From: Aquirhabdus sp.
Lineage (GTDB): Bacteria; Pseudomonadota; Gammaproteobacteria; Pseudomonadales; Moraxellaceae
Assembly: GCA_030151145.1 (NCBI GenBank)
Contig: JASLEL010000085.1
Span: forward strand, 1 to 22,908
Direction: 5' to 3'
DNA length: 22,908 nt
Shown here: piece by piece, positions 21,785-22,908 of the stretch
Layout of the letters: the number at the start of each line of letters is the position of its first letter
Numbering within the stretch: position 1 is the stretch's first letter
Notes under the pieces: model-generated
Seen by the model: the letters and a program-made list of their open reading frames with translations, nothing else
The model's database searches: none
Told to the model about the DNA's origin: nothing
Program-made: the position numbers and the translations under genes

Positions 21785-22824
21785 ATCAACCCAGTCTACC
21801 CATCTCATCCGCTCTGCCTGGCGGTGCATTCAGCTTCGGAGATCCGGAGCCAGTGCTCGATGCCCGTATGCTCTTTGAATACGGATATTGTCCTGTCATG
21901 GGGCAGTGGTATGAGCCACCCTATGATATCTATGCCGTATCGCGTCTTTTCCGGGCGACATCGCATCACACTAGTTCGATCATCACGAAAGTCAATATCC
22001 TGACAAGTGCCTATATTCCGCATAAGCTGCTCGACCGTCAGCAGTTTAAGGCTTTGGTGCATAACTATCTGGTGTTCCGCAATGCCTACTTGCATATCGT
22101 GCGGAATCGACTCGGCGGCATTCTCTCCTTGTCATCAAGACCTGCGATTGTGATGCGACGCGGGATCAATGCCGGCATGTTTTATCAGCTGCTCTACTGG
22201 CAGGTACAGAACGGTTCTTTTCAGCAAACACAGTTCAATCCAGGTGAGATCATCCAGATCTATGACGTGGATCTCGATCAGGAAATCTACGGTGTGCCGG
22301 ACTATCTGAGCTCAGTCAACTCCATCCTTTTGAATGAGGCTGCAACACTATTCCGCCGTAAATACTATAAGAACGGAGCGCATGCCGGCTTCATCCTACA
22401 TGTGTCCGATGCCCTAAATACACAGTCTGATGTCGATGCCCTGGAGGAAGCCCTGAAAGAAACCAAAGGAGGGGGGAATTTTAAAAACATCATGATCTAT
22501 ACCCCTGCCGGTCAAAAAGATGGTGTCAAGGTTATTCCACTTGCTGAAGTCGCGGCAAAGGATGAGTTTGTCGGGATCAAACAGACCTCGCGGGATGATC
22601 AACTGGCAGGCCATCGGATGCCACCACAGCTCATCGGTGTCGTGCCTCAGAACGTCGGCGGGTTCGGTGACATCGAGAAGGCTGCGCGGGTGTTCTATGC
22701 ACATGAGATCAAGCCGATCCAGATGCTCTTTGAAGATATCAATCTGCAACTTGGTATTGATGTGTTCCGCTTCAAGCCATACGAGCTGCTCGACCCGCCT
22801 GCGCCGAAGCCACCCACGGCATAG
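21781..22824 (+). CDS. Q: Portal protein Q
   Basis: 347 residues from ATG 21781, which overlaps the P stop (ATGA). A frame extending upstream to 21688 is open but runs inside P. P2 gpQ landmarks: FSFGDPEPVLD, GQWYEPPYD, NSILLNEAATLFRRKYYKNG, AHAGFILHVSDAL, GGGNFKNIMIYTPAGQKDG and NVGGFGDIEKAARVF. It forms the dodecameric DNA gate of the head and the docking site for terminase. A terminator follows. Confidence 0.96.
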   Translation: MNQPSLPISSALPGGAFSFGDPEPVLDARMLFEYGYCPVMGQWYEPPYDIYAVSRLFRATSHHTSSIITKVNILTSAYIPHKLLDRQQFKALVHNYLVFRNAYLHIVRNRLGGILSLSSRPAIVMRRGINAGMFYQLLYWQVQNGSFQQTQFNPGEIIQIYDVDLDQEIYGVPDYLSSVNSILLNEAATLFRRKYYKNGAHAGFILHVSDALNTQSDVDALEEALKETKGGGNFKNIMIYTPAGQKDGVKVIPLAEVAAKDEFVGIKQTSRDDQLAGHRMPPQLIGVVPQNVGGFGDIEKAARVFYAHEIKPIQMLFEDINLQLGIDVFRFKPYELLDPPAPKPPTA

Positions 22825-22854
22825 GTCAAAAAATCGTCCGATCCCGCATTGATC

Positions 22855-22884
22855 AAAAAACGCCCACCCCGGGCGTTTTTTTTT
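22855..22884 (+). terminator. Intrinsic terminator after Q
   Basis: AAAAAACGCCC (22855-22865) pairs with GGGCGTTTTTT (22871-22881) around a 5-nt loop, and nine T follow the GC stem. It ends the P-Q operon 31 nt after the portal stop. The matching A-run upstream makes it able to stop transcription from the other side too. The last 24 bases of the window show nothing more. Confidence 0.9.
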
Positions 22885-22908
22885 GCCCGGACCCAAGGCC
22901 GCGCGCGG

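Noticed and set aside
1..22908. CRISPR array, tRNA, insertion sequence or defence island
   Set aside because: I saw no regularly spaced repeats, no tRNA-like folds and no transposase; apart from the methyltransferase pair and SRAP, everything fits phage late functions.

Overview
The window is the late (structural, lysis and packaging) half of a P2-like myophage, most probably a prophage. Gene order is the Peduoviridae order: Q-P | O-N-M-L-X, lysis genes, R-S, V-W-J-I-H, FI-FII-E/E'-T-U-D. P and Q are on the + strand and everything else is on the - strand. The host cannot be named from sequence; P2-like phages of this layout live in Gamma- and Betaproteobacteria, GC looks moderate (about half), and Shine-Dalgarno sites are mostly clear GGAG/AGGAG. 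No integrase, repressor, replication gene, ogr homologue or attachment site is visible, so early genes must lie outside.

Layout, reading right to left along the late - strand operons: (1) 20018-22824 (+), terminase ATPase P and portal Q, followed by a strong terminator. (2) 19875-13253 (-), scaffold/protease O, capsid N, M, L, tail X, two membrane proteins (holin candidates), GH24 endolysin, tail completion R and S, then a cargo pair: a Com-like zinc-finger ORF that appears to start at AUA, overlapping a cytosine-C5 DNA methyltransferase. (3) 13173-11051 (-), four accessory beta-rich or fibre-like proteins. (4) 10948-590 (-), baseplate V-W-J-I, fibre H, a sheath gene split in two, tube FII, the E/E' frameshift pair, a small protein, tape measure T, U and D. 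(5) 474-1 (-), an SRAP (YedK/HMCES-like) gene that runs off the left edge.

The main discoveries are these. First, three exact copies of a 23-bp dyad, TTACG-N13-CGTAA (with inner WTA...TAW), lie just upstream of the P/O divergence, the accessory fibre cassette and V. They sit where P2 late promoters carry their Ogr sites but do not match P2 TGT-N12-ACA, so they look like the operator of a late activator with a different specificity. Second, the tail sheath gene is broken into N- and C-terminal halves. Between them is a Pro/Thr linker plus Ig-like domain with no credible start of its own, reachable by a -1 frameshift at G GGA AAG followed by a perfect 10-bp hairpin. The Ig frame then continues, past one UAA, straight into the frame of the C-terminal half. 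Third, the Com-like/methyltransferase pair copies the com-mom arrangement of phage Mu, and the methyltransferase 3' part encodes family-like C-termini in two reading frames. There is no gene-free stretch over 300 bases; intergenic gaps are mostly under 150 bases and their hairpins are listed.
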